DNA of 5,112 nucleotides from Anaerolineae bacterium. GTDB lineage: Bacteria > Chloroflexota > Anaerolineae > Aggregatilineales > Aggregatilineaceae. How positions within the stretch are numbered: position 1 is the stretch's first letter; the number at the start of each line of letters is the position of its first letter. Position numbers and translations under genes: made by a program. The notes beneath the pieces were generated by a model. The model was not told where the DNA came from, did no database searches, and saw nothing but the letters and a program-made list of their open reading frames with translations. The DNA lies in contig JAFGJA010000187.1 of the NCBI GenBank assembly GCA_016929355.1, forward strand, positions 1 to 5,112, written 5' to 3'. Below, in pieces: positions 4,895-5,112 of the stretch.

Positions 4895-5112
4895 ATGAAT
4901 CAGCGCAAGTTTTTCATTTTCGTTTTCACGTTAGTCTTAGGTTTATTTACGATTGTTTTGTCGTTTACACCCTCAAGCGTCGAGCACCAGCCACCGCGCG
5001 TTGAAGCGCGCCGTGAGTGCCCCCCACCAGGACACGATAAGGACAACGACTGTTTTGATGATCGGGACGCCGATAAGTGTGTTGGCGTCTATGGCACAAT
5101 CAACGGCTGCCC
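4895..5112 (+). CDS. Exported protein with a thrombospondin-type-3-like Asp/Cys motif (3' end cut by window edge)
   Basis: 72 complete codons are visible before the right edge. Residues 1-25 form a hydrophobic signal peptide or N-terminal anchor: QRK at 3-5, then core 6-24 rich in Phe, Leu and Val. No clear A-x-A site is seen, so it could stay as an anchor. A short proline- and arginine-rich linker (26-45) follows. Then comes an acidic segment, GHDKDNDCFDDRDADKC (46-62), followed by GVYGTINGCP. The spaced aspartates and the final GCP match the plan of thrombospondin type 3 calcium-binding repeats, as found in OmpA-linked and other secreted bacterial proteins. The cysteines at 42, 53, 62 and 72 could pair. 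The rest of the protein is outside the window, so any catalytic or anchoring domain is unknown. The gene has its own strong promoter and a leader of about 117 bases. Confidence 0.68.
   Translation, partial: MNQRKFFIFVFTLVLGLFTIVLSFTPSSVEHQPPRVEARRECPPPGHDKDNDCFDDRDADKCVGVYGTINGC

Overview
The window is a stretch of ordinary bacterial chromosome with moderately high GC in the genes and AT-rich intergenic gaps. It looks most like an uncultured Chloroflexota (Anaerolineae-type) genome. That is an inference from three things: a secreted protein made only of PPC-type beta-sandwich repeats, a solo B3/4 protein next to a tandem-GNAT protein, and GC-rich palindromic intergenic repeats of a style I associate with that phylum. 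No marker gene is present to prove it.

Layout from left to right. A leftward gene of unknown function is cut by the left edge (1-227). It is divergent from a rightward pair of exported proteins: a three-repeat PPC-like protein (475-1572) and a signal-peptide-bearing alpha/beta hydrolase of the cinnamoyl/feruloyl-esterase-like type (1639-2517). The hydrolase converges on a leftward pair: a tandem-GNAT acetyltransferase (3601-4593, transcribed first) and a solo PheRS-beta B3/4 domain protein (2806-3522). The convergent gap (2518-2805) is almost filled by two palindromic elements. One is a 121-bp element with near-perfect terminal inverted repeats. The other is a compact sequence able to fold as a three-way junction flanked by A and T tracts, which could work as a two-way terminator. 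At the right edge a new rightward gene (from 4895) starts behind the best promoter of the window. It encodes an exported protein whose visible part ends in an Asp/Cys-rich, thrombospondin-type-3-like calcium-binding motif.

Functionally, the rightward pair and the last gene are all exported (Sec signal peptides), whereas the leftward pair is cytoplasmic. The PPC protein and the hydrolase may both act outside the membrane, but nothing in the sequence ties them to one pathway. The GNAT and B3/4 genes are 78 bp apart and could be co-transcribed. Two long open frames need their starts moved inward, to ATGs preceded by clear Shine-Dalgarno sequences (3522 and 4593). I did not find an obvious new defence, mobile or biosynthetic system. 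The most unusual structures are the two intergenic palindromic elements and the promoter/palindrome arrangement before the last gene.
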